A DNA stretch of 35,178 bases from a virus: the IMG/VR virus record IMGVR_UViG_3300029268_000067, positions 1 to 35,178 of that record; one strand, written 5' to 3'. The notes below the pieces were generated by a model. That model made no database searches. It was not told the DNA's origin and worked only from the letters and a program-made list of their open reading frames with translations. Both the position numbers and the translations under genes were made by a program. Positions 1-7,740 of this stretch are shown one piece after another (the first letter of the stretch is position 1; each line of letters starts with the position of its first letter).

Positions 1-846
1 TCCAAAAAAGCAGGGCCAAATGACATTTACCGAACCGTTTTGAACCGAGTCATTTCAAAACTTCAAGAGACAAACGATGAGCTTTCCAAGCAACTTCTCC
101 AAAGCGGCTTGTTGAGACGTTCCGTAGTCAAAGTTCCGGTAATGGCTATGCCTTACGGAATCAAACCCCACGGGACGCTGGAAGCTATTGATGCTGAGTT
201 CAAACGGATCAGCTTCAACGAGCCTAAAACTTATGACATACTACCAGATAACGTGAGGCGAAATGCGGCTCTACTTCTTGGTAATGCCATACGAGACGTT
301 ATCGGTGATCTTTTGAACGGGCCGAAGGAAGTCATGGAGTGGCTTAAAGAAACAACGAAGAAAGTTTCCAACCAAAACGTGTTCGTCCAATGGCTAACCC
401 CTAGCGGATTCAAAGTGGTGTGTGCCTACCCAAAATCCACTGTTGAGTCATACAATTTGGTATGGAACGGAAAAGCAGTAAACCGTTCATCTATGGTGGA
501 GGACTATTCAACGGTCAGTTCCAGAACCACAGTCAACTCAATCTGTGCCAATTACGTCCACAGTCTTGATGCTTCCGTAGCCCACATTGTTTCCCAACGT
601 GCTTCTGAAATGGGCATATCTCTTGGGGTCATACATGATTGCTACGCAACCCATCCAAGTGATGTTCAAGCTGTAATCTCTTTGGTGCGAGACACTTACG
701 CCGATATGTTTTCCGTGAATTTACTGGAAGATTTTCGGCAGCAGCTATCGTGCCAAGTAACCAAAAACAAACCCGAAAAAATTTTCAGCATTGATGAAGA
801 TTTTCCTATTGACCAAGTGCGTCAGTCCGAATACTTTCTCTGCTGA
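1..846 (+). CDS. 1: T7-like single-subunit RNA polymerase, C-terminal part (partial)
   Basis: The reading frame is open from base 1, so this is the 3' part of a gene that begins outside the window (281 codons present, against about 880 aa in T7 RNAP). The protein transcribes the phage middle and late genes from phage-specific promoters. Visible hallmarks are motif B, with Lys at codon 44 seven residues before Tyr-Gly (T7 K631 and Y639), and motif C, IHDCYATHP, whose catalytic Asp codon is at 637-639 (T7 D812). A conserved NYVHSLD stretch lies just before motif C. The motif A aspartate and the promoter-specificity loop region cannot be assessed fully. The C-terminus ends hydrophobic (SEYFLC), compatible with the buried C-terminal foot of the family (FAFA in T7). 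The SSB gene follows 25 bp downstream. Confidence 0.95.
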   Translation, partial: SKKAGPNDIYRTVLNRVISKLQETNDELSKQLLQSGLLRRSVVKVPVMAMPYGIKPHGTLEAIDAEFKRISFNEPKTYDILPDNVRRNAALLLGNAIRDVIGDLLNGPKEVMEWLKETTKKVSNQNVFVQWLTPSGFKVVCAYPKSTVESYNLVWNGKAVNRSSMVEDYSTVSSRTTVNSICANYVHSLDASVAHIVSQRASEMGISLGVIHDCYATHPSDVQAVISLVRDTYADMFSVNLLEDFRQQLSCQVTKNKPEKIFSIDEDFPIDQVRQSEYFLC

Positions 847-871
847 ATCAACAAGGATTCATGTAATCAAA

Positions 872-1513
872 ATGAACGAAAGACCAAAATACATCCGTCT
901 CGTCAGCCCTAAAGGGGTGGCTGTCTATCCGAGGCTCAACACCCCTTCAACGAAGTTCAAGGAGGAAGGCGAATATTCAGTTCGACTCGCAATTCCTGTG
1001 GCAGATGCATCCCAATTCCTTGAAAAGATCAAAAGCGTTGCACGGGAGTTCTACACGGAACAATGCGCTCTCTTGAAAAAAGAGAAGCTAAAGGTTCATC
1101 CTTTCCCTTGGGAAGAAGATGGTAACACCGTTACCGTCAAGTTCACCAATGTCGCTAAGATTACGTCGAAGTCCGGTCAGGTTTACGAAATGAAAGTTGC
1201 CCTTCTTGATACCAAGGGTAATCCTATTACCGATCTCATCGGTGGTGGTTCAGTTCTTAAAGTGGCATCGGAAGTTAAGCCTTGGTATGTTCCCGCATTG
1301 GGAGTCGGCGTTAGCCTCAGATTGAAGGCAGTTCAGGTTCTTGACCTGAAGGCTCCCTCTCAGTTGGTTAGTGCGGAACAGTTCGGCTTCTCAACTGACG
1401 AAGAAGGCTTTGTTTCGGGTGGCGAGACATTCAGTGATTCACTGTTTGGCTCCGATCAGCCGAAAGAGCCTTCCGAGGCGAGCAACACCGCAACGTCTGG
1501 GGGGGAATTTTAA
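872..1513 (+). CDS. 2.5: T7 gp2.5-like single-stranded DNA-binding protein
   Basis: 213 aa. Coats ssDNA during replication and recombination and contacts the DNA polymerase and helicase. The body matches the gp2.5 type: an N-terminal KYIRLVSPKGVAVYPRLN stretch followed by an OB-fold-like core. The last 50 or so residues are acidic and Gly/Ser-rich and end in a terminal Phe (GGEF), the signature of gp2.5 C-terminal tails, where the final aromatic residue contacts partner proteins. The open frame extends upstream to 791 inside the RNAP gene; the ATG at 872 is preferred because it follows the RNAP stop and opens directly on the conserved N-terminus. An AAGGA lies about 14 nt upstream, too far for normal SD spacing. 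Located between RNAP and endonuclease I, as in T7. Confidence 0.9.
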   Translation: MNERPKYIRLVSPKGVAVYPRLNTPSTKFKEEGEYSVRLAIPVADASQFLEKIKSVAREFYTEQCALLKKEKLKVHPFPWEEDGNTVTVKFTNVAKITSKSGQVYEMKVALLDTKGNPITDLIGGGSVLKVASEVKPWYVPALGVGVSLRLKAVQVLDLKAPSQLVSAEQFGFSTDEEGFVSGGETFSDSLFGSDQPKEPSEASNTATSGGEF

Positions 1514-1542
1514 TCCTCCATTAACCGAGACAATGCTAACCC

Positions 1543-1965
1543 ATGCCTAACCGAAGACGTAAAAAATCAGAAGCAAAGCGTGGGTTACGTTATCGCTCCA
1601 AATTGGAAGACGGGGTAGCAATCCAAATTCAGTGTTACAGCACGTTTGAATATGAGTCAAAAAAAATCCCATTCGTGGTTTCGGAATCTTGTGTTTACAT
1701 TCCAGATTTCATACTACCTAATGGTATTCATATTGAAGCAAAAGGCTATCTACGTAGGGAAGATCGTAAAAAACTTCTTCTCGTAAAAGAGCAACACCCT
1801 GATCTTGATTTGCGCCTCGTCTTCCAATGCGCGAGCAACAAAATAAATAAACGGTCTAAAACGACTTACGGCCATTGGGCCACAAAACATGGATTCCTTT
1901 TTTCAGACAACGGACGAGTCCCTAAACAGTGGCTCCTCCAACCTTGTAAGACACATACCCTGTGA
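1543..1965 (+). CDS. 3: T7 endonuclease I-like Holliday junction resolvase
   Basis: 140 aa (T7 149). Resolves branched DNA and contributes to host DNA breakdown and concatemer processing. All four catalytic residues are visible: E22 in SKLED (T7 E20), D55 in VYIPDF, E65 and K67 in HIEAKGY, the last three at the same residue numbers as in T7. Downstream REDRKKLLLVKEQHPDLDLR matches the family helix. No SD is visible before the ATG. Its 3' end overlaps the primase-helicase start by 77 nt. In T7 the lysozyme/RNAP-inhibitor gene 3.5 lies here; it is absent, and the amidase is found after the large terminase instead. Confidence 0.93.
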   Translation: MPNRRRKKSEAKRGLRYRSKLEDGVAIQIQCYSTFEYESKKIPFVVSESCVYIPDFILPNGIHIEAKGYLRREDRKKLLLVKEQHPDLDLRLVFQCASNKINKRSKTTYGHWATKHGFLFSDNGRVPKQWLLQPCKTHTL

Positions 1966-3541
1966 AGCGTGTGGCTCAAGTGATGCCAATGCTCTTTACA
2001 CGGACGGACACGAATACTGCTTTAGTTGCAAGGCTTACAAACACGGTGATTCTTCACCAACAATAAAATCTCGCACTAATATGAGTTTTGAACCAGTAGC
2101 GGGGGAACATCGTCCCTTGCAGAAACGCGCAATCAACGAGGAAACAGTCCGTAAGTGGGACTACCAAGTTGGTATCTACAACAACCAGCCTGTTCACATT
2201 GCCAACTACCGTAACCTTCAAGGTGAGTTAGTGGCTCAGAAACTACGGTTCCCTAACAAAGAGTTCATCATCAAAGGGGATGCTTCCAAGATGGGCCTTT
2301 ACGGTCAGCATTTGTGGAAAGATGGCGGTAAGATGATTGTTGTTACCGAAGGGGAAATTGATGCCCTGTCGGTGTCTCAAGTTCAGAACAACAAATGGCC
2401 CGTGGTATCCGTTCCTAACGGAGCACAAGGAGCCTTGAAAGCGGTCAAAGCTAACATCGAATACTTTGATAACTTTGAAACTGTGGTGTTCATGTTTGAT
2501 AACGACGAGCACGGAATAAAAGCTGCTAAGGAGTGTGCTTCCATTCTCAAGCCTAATCGGGCCAAGATTGCTACTCTTGAAGCCAAGGATGCCAATGACC
2601 TTCTTGTTTCCGGTAAGGGAGCCAAGATCATTGACGGTGTTTGGAGTGCCAAGAGCTTCCGTCCAGATGGCATTGTAGATGCGGCTCAAATGTGGGATGC
2701 GCTGGTTAACGCCCCAAAGATGGAGTCTATTCCCTACCCGTGGATCGGTCTGAATGACATGACAAGAGGGATACGTAAGGGTGAGCTTGTCACGCTTACC
2801 GCTGGTTCTGGTATCGGAAAGAGCCAGATATGCCGTGAGATTGCCCACTGGCTTGTTCAGTCCGGTCAGAGTGTTGGGTATATCGCACTTGAGGAAAGTG
2901 TTCGCAGAACCGTTTTGGGGATGCTTGGAATCCACCTTAACCGTCCGTTACATCTCGATATGAACGTCTCTGAAGAACAACTCAAGGAAGCGTTTAATGA
3001 AGTTATCGGCGGGGGTAAGTTCTTTACCTACGACCATTTTGGCTCCATTGAGTCTTCTAATCTCCTTAATCGCATTAGGTATATGGTTCATGGATGTGAG
3101 TGCGGATGGATTATCTTGGATCATTTGTCTATTGTTGTAAGCGCATTTGGGGATGGAGACGAGAGGAGGCTTATTGATTCGGTGATGACCAAACTACGCT
3201 CATTGGTTGAAGAATTGAAAATTGGAATCATCCTCGTTTCCCACCTAAAGCGTCCTGATGGTAGAGGACATGAAGAAGGTGCGTCAACATCCTTGTCACA
3301 ACTCCGTGGTTCTGCTGGTATTGCACAACTCAGCGATATGGTGTTAGGATTGGAGCGTAACCAGCAAGATGAGCAAAACAAACACCTTACCAGAGTCCGT
3401 GTCCTCAAGAACCGCTTCAGTGGAGAAACTGGGCTTGCTTGCAATCTTCTTTACATACCAGATGAAGGACGTTTGCGGGAAACCCATGTTGAAGCTGATG
3501 TCCCAGACGAACTAGCCAAAAAAGGAGAAAGTGATTTTTAG
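1889..3541 (+). CDS. 4: T7 gp4-like primase-helicase
   Basis: 550 aa (T7 gp4A 566). Primes lagging strands and unwinds DNA at the fork as a hexameric ring. Domain order: Zn-binding domain with C25, C28, C44 and C47; TOPRIM primase core with E154 (VVTEGEIDAL) and D203/D205 (MFDNDEHG); DnaB-like helicase with Walker A GSGIGKS (K311), Walker B in IILDHLSIV near residue 409, and a later LRGSAGIAQLSD segment. The C-terminus is acidic and ends in Phe (KKGESDF), the polymerase-contacting tail type. The start at 1889 is chosen because the residues before C25 align with the T7 N-terminus, although it overlaps endonuclease I by 77 nt. M65 (2081-2083) sits where T7 begins the helicase-only 4B form, but no SD precedes it. 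Confidence 0.95.
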   Translation: MDSFFQTTDESLNSGSSNLVRHIPCEACGSSDANALYTDGHEYCFSCKAYKHGDSSPTIKSRTNMSFEPVAGEHRPLQKRAINEETVRKWDYQVGIYNNQPVHIANYRNLQGELVAQKLRFPNKEFIIKGDASKMGLYGQHLWKDGGKMIVVTEGEIDALSVSQVQNNKWPVVSVPNGAQGALKAVKANIEYFDNFETVVFMFDNDEHGIKAAKECASILKPNRAKIATLEAKDANDLLVSGKGAKIIDGVWSAKSFRPDGIVDAAQMWDALVNAPKMESIPYPWIGLNDMTRGIRKGELVTLTAGSGIGKSQICREIAHWLVQSGQSVGYIALEESVRRTVLGMLGIHLNRPLHLDMNVSEEQLKEAFNEVIGGGKFFTYDHFGSIESSNLLNRIRYMVHGCECGWIILDHLSIVVSAFGDGDERRLIDSVMTKLRSLVEELKIGIILVSHLKRPDGRGHEEGASTSLSQLRGSAGIAQLSDMVLGLERNQQDEQNKHLTRVRVLKNRFSGETGLACNLLYIPDEGRLRETHVEADVPDELAKKGESDF

Positions 3542-3545
3542 TAAA

Positions 3546-3698
3546 ATGAAAACCAACAAACGCTACGAACAAACGGAGTTTGATTTCTCTAAAAAGATGA
3601 AACGCAAACCCAAGTCCAACAACCAAAAGAAAAAGCTGATTAAGCAGATCAGAGAGGAAGAAACCCAAATCCAACTTAAATTATCTTATGAACTCTGA
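3546..3698 (+). CDS. small basic protein of unknown function
   Basis: 50 aa, Lys/Arg/Gln-rich (MKTNKRYEQTEFDFSKKMKR at the start), predicted mostly helical and without cysteines or membrane segments. It begins 5 bp after the primase-helicase stop and its last 11 nt overlap the methyltransferase start, so it fits the operon tightly. The strongly basic charge would suit nucleic-acid or acidic-tail binding, but no family is recognised. T7 carries several tiny genes (4.1-4.7) in the same place. The support is positional: a complete frame that fills the only gap between two certain genes. Confidence 0.55.
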   Translation: MKTNKRYEQTEFDFSKKMKRKPKSNNQKKKLIKQIREEETQIQLKLSYEL

Positions 3699-4311
3699 CC
3701 CTAAAAATCTAAAAGCTATCTACGACGAAATGTATGGGATAAAGCCTCGTCGCGTGGCCGAAGTGGGGGTTAATGATCCACACCTGTGCTCGCTTTTGTC
3801 ATTTATTAACGAGGGTATTCCCACCTTACTTGTCGAACCTTTACCGTCTTGCTGCCAGAATTTGCGTGACGCTTTTACTGGAAAGACAGTAGAAGTTATT
3901 GAAGGTGTCATAGGCGACAAAGAAGGAAGCGTCCTTTTGTATGACCGTGGGGCGGGTAGTTGGATAGAAGATGTTCCGAAAGGTGGAGCACCGGACGAAC
4001 ACCCAAACGGTTGCAATACGAAGCGGGAGGAGTTTAATCATAGCTATGTCCGCACGGTGCGAAGCTACCGCTGGCAAATGGTTGATCCCAGCGACATTGA
4101 CGTTCTTTGCGTTGATACGGAGGGAGCAGAGTGGTTTGTTGTGCGTGAAATGATTAGCCGACCAGCATTGGTGCGCTGTGAAATGCACTTCCCTCCTACT
4201 GGGTGGATGAATCCCCATAACGCAGCGATTCGACAGAAAATGGAAGAAATGGGTTATACTGTGATCGGAGAAGACGTAAGTGATGTTCTTTGGGCGAGGA
4301 CAACTAAATGA
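3688..4311 (+). CDS. FkbM-family SAM-dependent methyltransferase
   Basis: 207 aa. The Rossmann-type methyltransferase pattern of the FkbM family is visible: motif I VAEVGVNDPHL near residue 23, an acidic loop LLVEPLPS near 47-54, VIGDKEGSVLLYDRGAGSW around 73-91, and the typical VLCVDTEGAEWFVVREM block near 139-155 ending a core strand. FkbM enzymes usually O-methylate sugars, peptides or small molecules. The substrate here is unknown. The gene sits between primase-helicase and DNA polymerase and overlaps both neighbours (11 nt and 4 nt), so it is co-expressed with replication proteins. A second, distant FkbM-like protein lies at 29739. It could act on host surface glycans or on nucleotides; neither can be chosen from sequence. 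Confidence 0.75.
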   Translation: MNSDPKNLKAIYDEMYGIKPRRVAEVGVNDPHLCSLLSFINEGIPTLLVEPLPSCCQNLRDAFTGKTVEVIEGVIGDKEGSVLLYDRGAGSWIEDVPKGGAPDEHPNGCNTKREEFNHSYVRTVRSYRWQMVDPSDIDVLCVDTEGAEWFVVREMISRPALVRCEMHFPPTGWMNPHNAAIRQKMEEMGYTVIGEDVSDVLWARTTK

Positions 4312-6146
4312 CCTTACTTTTTGACACCGAGACAGACCACTTGATTGAGAAAGCTACCAAGGTTCATTGCCTTGTTACTTACAATGTCGAGACAGGTAAA
4401 ATCAGTCGGTTCAATTCGCTATTCGGGAATATCGAACAGGGATTGAAACTCCTTGAATCCGCTACGCAAATCGTGGGACACAACTCCCTTGGTTTTGACG
4501 TTCCGGTTCTCAAGAAACTCTACCCTTCCTTCAACCCGAAGCGTGTTCTGGATACCCTCGTGTTTACCCGCTACATCTGGGCAGACCTAAAAGATCGGGA
4601 CTTCCAACGTCTGTCAAAAGACGCTGAGTTTCCTAGGAAATTGATTGGTTCTCACAGCCTTAAAGCGTGGGGCTACCGTCTCAAAGTTCTCAAGGGAGAC
4701 TTTAAGGAAAACAACTCCTTTGAAAACTGGTCGCAAGAGATGGAAGATTATTGCGTTCAGGATGTCATGGTTACTAAGCGGCTGTGGGAGCTTGTTCAGG
4801 GGAAGACTCCAGACCCAAGATCCGTTGAATTGGAACACACCTTTGCCGAGCTTATCTACGGTCAGGAAAAAAGTGGTTTCAAGTTCGATGTCCGTAAGGC
4901 TCAAGACTTGTATGCCGAGCTTGCCATGAAGCGGGTGGACATTGAGCAAGAGCTTCAACGTGTCTTTGAACCGAAAATTGAAGTGATGAAAAAGCGGCAC
5001 TACCTTTTCTTTGACAAGGTGTTTTCCACAAAGGGGGAAGCTACTGCCTATGCTAAAGTTTGGGCAAGGGAACAAACCATGACCCAAAAGGATGCCCTTG
5101 CTCTCATCAAGGAGGGGGAACCCTTTAAGAAAGAGATTCCCTTCAACTGTGGTAGCCGTGAGGAAATTGCCAGAAGGTTCAAGGAGAAATACGGATGGGA
5201 GGCGAAAGAGTTCACACCTGACGGAAAACCGAAGATGGATGAATCCATTCTCTCGTCCCTTGACTTCCCTGAAGCAAAGCCCTTGCTGGAATACCTGACC
5301 ATTCAAAAGCGTATTGGTCAGCTTGCCGAAGGTAAGGAAGCGTGGATTAAGCTGGAACGAAACGGACGTATTCACGGACGGGTCAACACTAACGGAGCCG
5401 TTACCGGACGTTGCACACACAGCAACCCCAACATTGCTCAAGTTCCCGCTGTCCGTGCTGCTTACGGTAAGGAGTGTCGTTCCTTATTTACTATGGATAC
5501 TGGCAACAAGTTGGTAGGATGTGACGCTTCAGGTTTGGAGCTACGTTGCCTAGCTCACTACATGGCTAAATGGGATGACGGAGCTTATGTTAAGGAGTTG
5601 TTGGAGGGCGACATTCATACAGCCAACCAAACGGCTGCTGGACTCCCTACTCGTGACGATGCCAAGACCTTTATCTACGCTTTCCTTTACGGTGCGGGGG
5701 ATGCCAAGATCGGCTCTATCATCGGTAAGGGGCAAGAAGAAGGTAAAGCCTTGCGGGAAAACTTCCTACGGAAGACCCCTGCTCTCCGCTACCTTAAAGA
5801 AGCTGTGGAAAAGGCTTCAAGTCGGGGATACCTTATCGGTTTGGACGGAAGACATCTTGTAGTTCGTTCCCAACACGCAGCACTTAACACCCTGCTACAA
5901 TCGGCAGGAGCCTTGGTTATGAAGAAAGCGGCTTGTTTCCTGTGGGAAGGATACCGTGGGGTATTTCCTTGGAAGTTTGTTGCTAACATCCATGACGAAT
6001 GGCAAATCGAAGTAGCGGCTGAAAACGCACCCCTCATAGGCTCTGCGTCAGTTCAAGCCATGAAAGACTCAGGGGAATATTTCAGCTTCCGCTGTCCCTT
6101 GGACGGAGAGTTCCGTATCGGTAATAATTGGGCAGAAACACACTAA
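4308..6146 (+). CDS. 5: T7 gp5-like family A DNA polymerase
   Basis: 612 aa (T7 704). Replicative polymerase with 3'-5' exonuclease. Exonuclease residues D6/E8 (FDTETD), D64 (GFDVP) and D152 (YCVQDVMVTKRL) are all present, so proofreading should be active. Polymerase motif A has D406 in GCDASGLELR; motif B has R449, K453 and Y457 in TRDDAKTFIYAFLYGAGD; motif C is HDE at 562-564. The Tyr at the T7 Y526 position marks a polymerase that accepts ddNTPs. The thumb insert (about residues 221-280) occupies the place of the T7 thioredoxin-binding domain but shows no obvious similarity to it. The start overlaps the upstream methyltransferase by ATGA, and a GAGG sequence lies about 8 nt before the ATG, one of the few SD-like sites in the window. 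Confidence 0.96.
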   Translation: MTLLFDTETDHLIEKATKVHCLVTYNVETGKISRFNSLFGNIEQGLKLLESATQIVGHNSLGFDVPVLKKLYPSFNPKRVLDTLVFTRYIWADLKDRDFQRLSKDAEFPRKLIGSHSLKAWGYRLKVLKGDFKENNSFENWSQEMEDYCVQDVMVTKRLWELVQGKTPDPRSVELEHTFAELIYGQEKSGFKFDVRKAQDLYAELAMKRVDIEQELQRVFEPKIEVMKKRHYLFFDKVFSTKGEATAYAKVWAREQTMTQKDALALIKEGEPFKKEIPFNCGSREEIARRFKEKYGWEAKEFTPDGKPKMDESILSSLDFPEAKPLLEYLTIQKRIGQLAEGKEAWIKLERNGRIHGRVNTNGAVTGRCTHSNPNIAQVPAVRAAYGKECRSLFTMDTGNKLVGCDASGLELRCLAHYMAKWDDGAYVKELLEGDIHTANQTAAGLPTRDDAKTFIYAFLYGAGDAKIGSIIGKGQEEGKALRENFLRKTPALRYLKEAVEKASSRGYLIGLDGRHLVVRSQHAALNTLLQSAGALVMKKAACFLWEGYRGVFPWKFVANIHDEWQIEVAAENAPLIGSASVQAMKDSGEYFSFRCPLDGEFRIGNNWAETH

Positions 6147-6147
6147 C

Positions 6148-6498
6148 ATGGACATAAAAGACACCGATCTAGCTTACGTTGGAGGATACTTTGATGGAGA
6201 AGCGTGTATTAGGTGGTCATCCTATTCACCTAAAATTGGAGTCCAAAGTTGTAACCCAAACCCCTTAAATTTTATTTGTAATCTTTTTAATACTGGGAAC
6301 AAAGTGATTTTAGATAAGCGAAGAACCTCAGTAGGAAAACCTGTGTATCGTTTAGAATACTACGGAATAAAAGCTATAAATATTTTATCACAAGTTAGCC
6401 CCTACATGATTGAGAAAAAACCTCAATCCGAGAAATTAATACAAATGTTTAACCTAAGAGAAGAAATCAAAGCAGAAAAAAATAAACGACATAAATGA
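6148..6498 (+). CDS. LAGLIDADG-type homing endonuclease, single-motif
   Basis: 116 aa. Residues 8-21, LAYVGGYFDGEACI, match the LAGLIDADG dimerisation helix and its metal-binding acid (D16, followed by E18). The C-terminal SPYMIEKKPQSEKLIQMFNL segment is also usual for small phage homing endonucleases of this group. With one motif it should act as a homodimer. It is free-standing, wedged between the polymerase (1 bp gap) and exonuclease (4 nt overlap) genes, interrupting an otherwise T7-like order. It looks more A/T-rich than its neighbours (runs such as ataaaagctataaatatttt), consistent with recent arrival. Likely target: a site in or next to the polymerase or exonuclease gene of related phages lacking it. 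Confidence 0.82.
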   Translation: MDIKDTDLAYVGGYFDGEACIRWSSYSPKIGVQSCNPNPLNFICNLFNTGNKVILDKRRTSVGKPVYRLEYYGIKAINILSQVSPYMIEKKPQSEKLIQMFNLREEIKAEKNKRHK

Positions 6499-7253
6499 AA
6501 CGCACACTACTCATTGACGGAGATACAATCGCTTACCAGCAATCAATCATATCGGAAGTTCCGGTAGATTGGGGTGATGGGTTTTGGACACTACACAGCT
6601 ACGCTAAAGAAACCATAGCGGCTGTGGAAGACCGGATCGTTAACTACAAAAATGATCTGGAAGCTGATGAAATTGTTATCGCTTTATCAGATTCCAAAAA
6701 CTTCAGGATGTCGATTCTTCCTTCCTACAAGGAAAACCGCAAAAAGGGCCGTAAACCCCTGTGCTTGGGGGATGTCCGAGAACATCTCATCTACAACCAC
6801 AAAGCTGTAATCATCCCTACCCTAGAGGCTGATGACGTTATCGGGATCATGGCTACGGAAAACACCCACCGGAACACAGAGTTCATCATTGTAGGCATTG
6901 ATAAGGACTACAAAACCATTCCAGCCAAGACCTACAACCCGAACAAACCGGACTTGGGGATTGTTGAGCAAAGCCCTTTGGAAGCTGATCGGTTCTGGAT
7001 GATGCAATCCCTTATGGGGGATGCTGTGGACGGTTACAAAGGCTGTCCTACAGTCGGCCCCAAGAAAGCTGAAACACTGCTTGGGGAGCTAAAAGACTTT
7101 GATTCCATGTGGCTCAAAGTGGTGGAAACCTATGAGAAACAAGGACTTACACGGCTTGACGCTTTGGTTAATGCCAGAGTTGCCCGAATCCTCCGCTTTG
7201 GCGATTACAACAAAAAAACAAAACACATAAATATATGGACACCAAGTATTTAG
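6495..7253 (+). CDS. 6: T7 gp6-like 5'-3' exonuclease
   Basis: 252 aa (T7 300). FEN/PIN-fold 5' nuclease that removes RNA primers and degrades host DNA. The acidic metal-binding residues are visible in order: D8/D10 (LIDGD), D66 (ALSDS), D113/D114 (LEADDVIG), D136/D138 (GIDKDYK) and D176/D179 (GDAVDG). A helix-hairpin-helix-like GCPTVGPKKAETLL follows at 183-196. The C-terminal NARVARILRFGDYN matches the end of T7 gp6 (QMARILRFNEYN). The start overlaps the homing endonuclease by 4 nt (ATGA) and the end overlaps the next gene by 19 nt. Confidence 0.92.
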   Translation: MKRTLLIDGDTIAYQQSIISEVPVDWGDGFWTLHSYAKETIAAVEDRIVNYKNDLEADEIVIALSDSKNFRMSILPSYKENRKKGRKPLCLGDVREHLIYNHKAVIIPTLEADDVIGIMATENTHRNTEFIIVGIDKDYKTIPAKTYNPNKPDLGIVEQSPLEADRFWMMQSLMGDAVDGYKGCPTVGPKKAETLLGELKDFDSMWLKVVETYEKQGLTRLDALVNARVARILRFGDYNKKTKHINIWTPSI

Positions 7254-7525
7254 CCCCATCTCCAGATGACCTTAAAACCATGATTTGCGGTATCATTGAC
7301 CGTGTTATGGAGGGAGGTAAAGCCAAGCACGGGGAACACATTTGGTTCCTCAAGGAAACCGTGCGTCACCATGCCGATAGGTCTTCCCGCCATGCTCTTA
7401 CAGCCGCAATGCGGTGGGAGGGGGATGAATCCTCCGTAAGCGATGGGGAATCTGCCGTAAATCACATGGAACGTGGCGTTATCAGGGGGTTGTTTGCCCT
7501 TGCCAAAATGAAATCAATAGCTTAA
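7235..7525 (+). CDS. small protein resembling dATP/dGTP diphosphohydrolase N-terminal (DUF5664-like) proteins
   Basis: 96 aa. The pattern KHGEHIWF, then RSSRHALTAAMRWEGDE, then DGESAVNHMERGVIRGLFAL resembles the KYG-NW / RH-A-GE / H-A order of the small helical phage proteins annotated as dATP/dGTP diphosphohydrolase N-terminal (PF18909/DUF5664), judged by eye from memory. If right, it would hydrolyse purine dNTPs and shape the nucleotide pool beside the replication genes. It overlaps the exonuclease gene by 19 nt. It could equally be an uncharacterised T7-like accessory protein; confidence in the ORF is much higher than in the function. Confidence 0.7.
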   Translation: MDTKYLAPSPDDLKTMICGIIDRVMEGGKAKHGEHIWFLKETVRHHADRSSRHALTAAMRWEGDESSVSDGESAVNHMERGVIRGLFALAKMKSIA

Positions 7526-7537
7526 AATTTACGTTAA

Positions 7538-7726
7538 ATGGACGAAACCCCTTCAATTCCTAAACAACTCATTGATTGGTTGTCTGATCGTATTCCAGAA
7601 CGACACCCAACTATTGACCAATCGGATAGGGAAGTGTGGTTTAATGCTGGAAAAAGAAATGTTGTCAATTTCCTTGTTGACAAATACAACGAACAAAACC
7701 AAAACATTCTCCACAACAACCTTTAA
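7538..7726 (+). CDS. conserved phage hypothetical protein
   Basis: 62 aa. Sequence features: IPKQLIDWLSDRIPERHPTI, then SDREVWFNAGKRNVVNFLVD. The compact pattern of a WL-x-P-P helix followed by AG-x-R-x-VV-x-FL resembles small proteins I associate with this part of marine T7-like genomes, but I cannot assign a function. No signal peptide, membrane segment or cysteine is present. It starts 12 bp after the previous gene and is followed 14 bp later by the gp6.7-like gene. Confidence 0.65.
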   Translation: MDETPSIPKQLIDWLSDRIPERHPTIDQSDREVWFNAGKRNVVNFLVDKYNEQNQNILHNNL

Positions 7727-7740
7727 CTAAATACTTTATT

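Noticed and set aside
2243-2935. 230-aa open frame on the minus strand inside the primase-helicase gene
   Set aside because: It lies wholly opposite a certain gene, has no family likeness and would be the only minus-strand gene; codon structure of the + gene explains it.
4614-5441. 275-aa open frame on the minus strand inside DNA polymerase
   Set aside because: Shadow of the polymerase codons; Phe/Leu/Val-rich low-information sequence with no start signal.
7676-7700. TTGACA inside the 62-aa gene, as another promoter copy
   Set aside because: It lies in coding sequence and lacks the ACG and AATAA positions of the shared motif.
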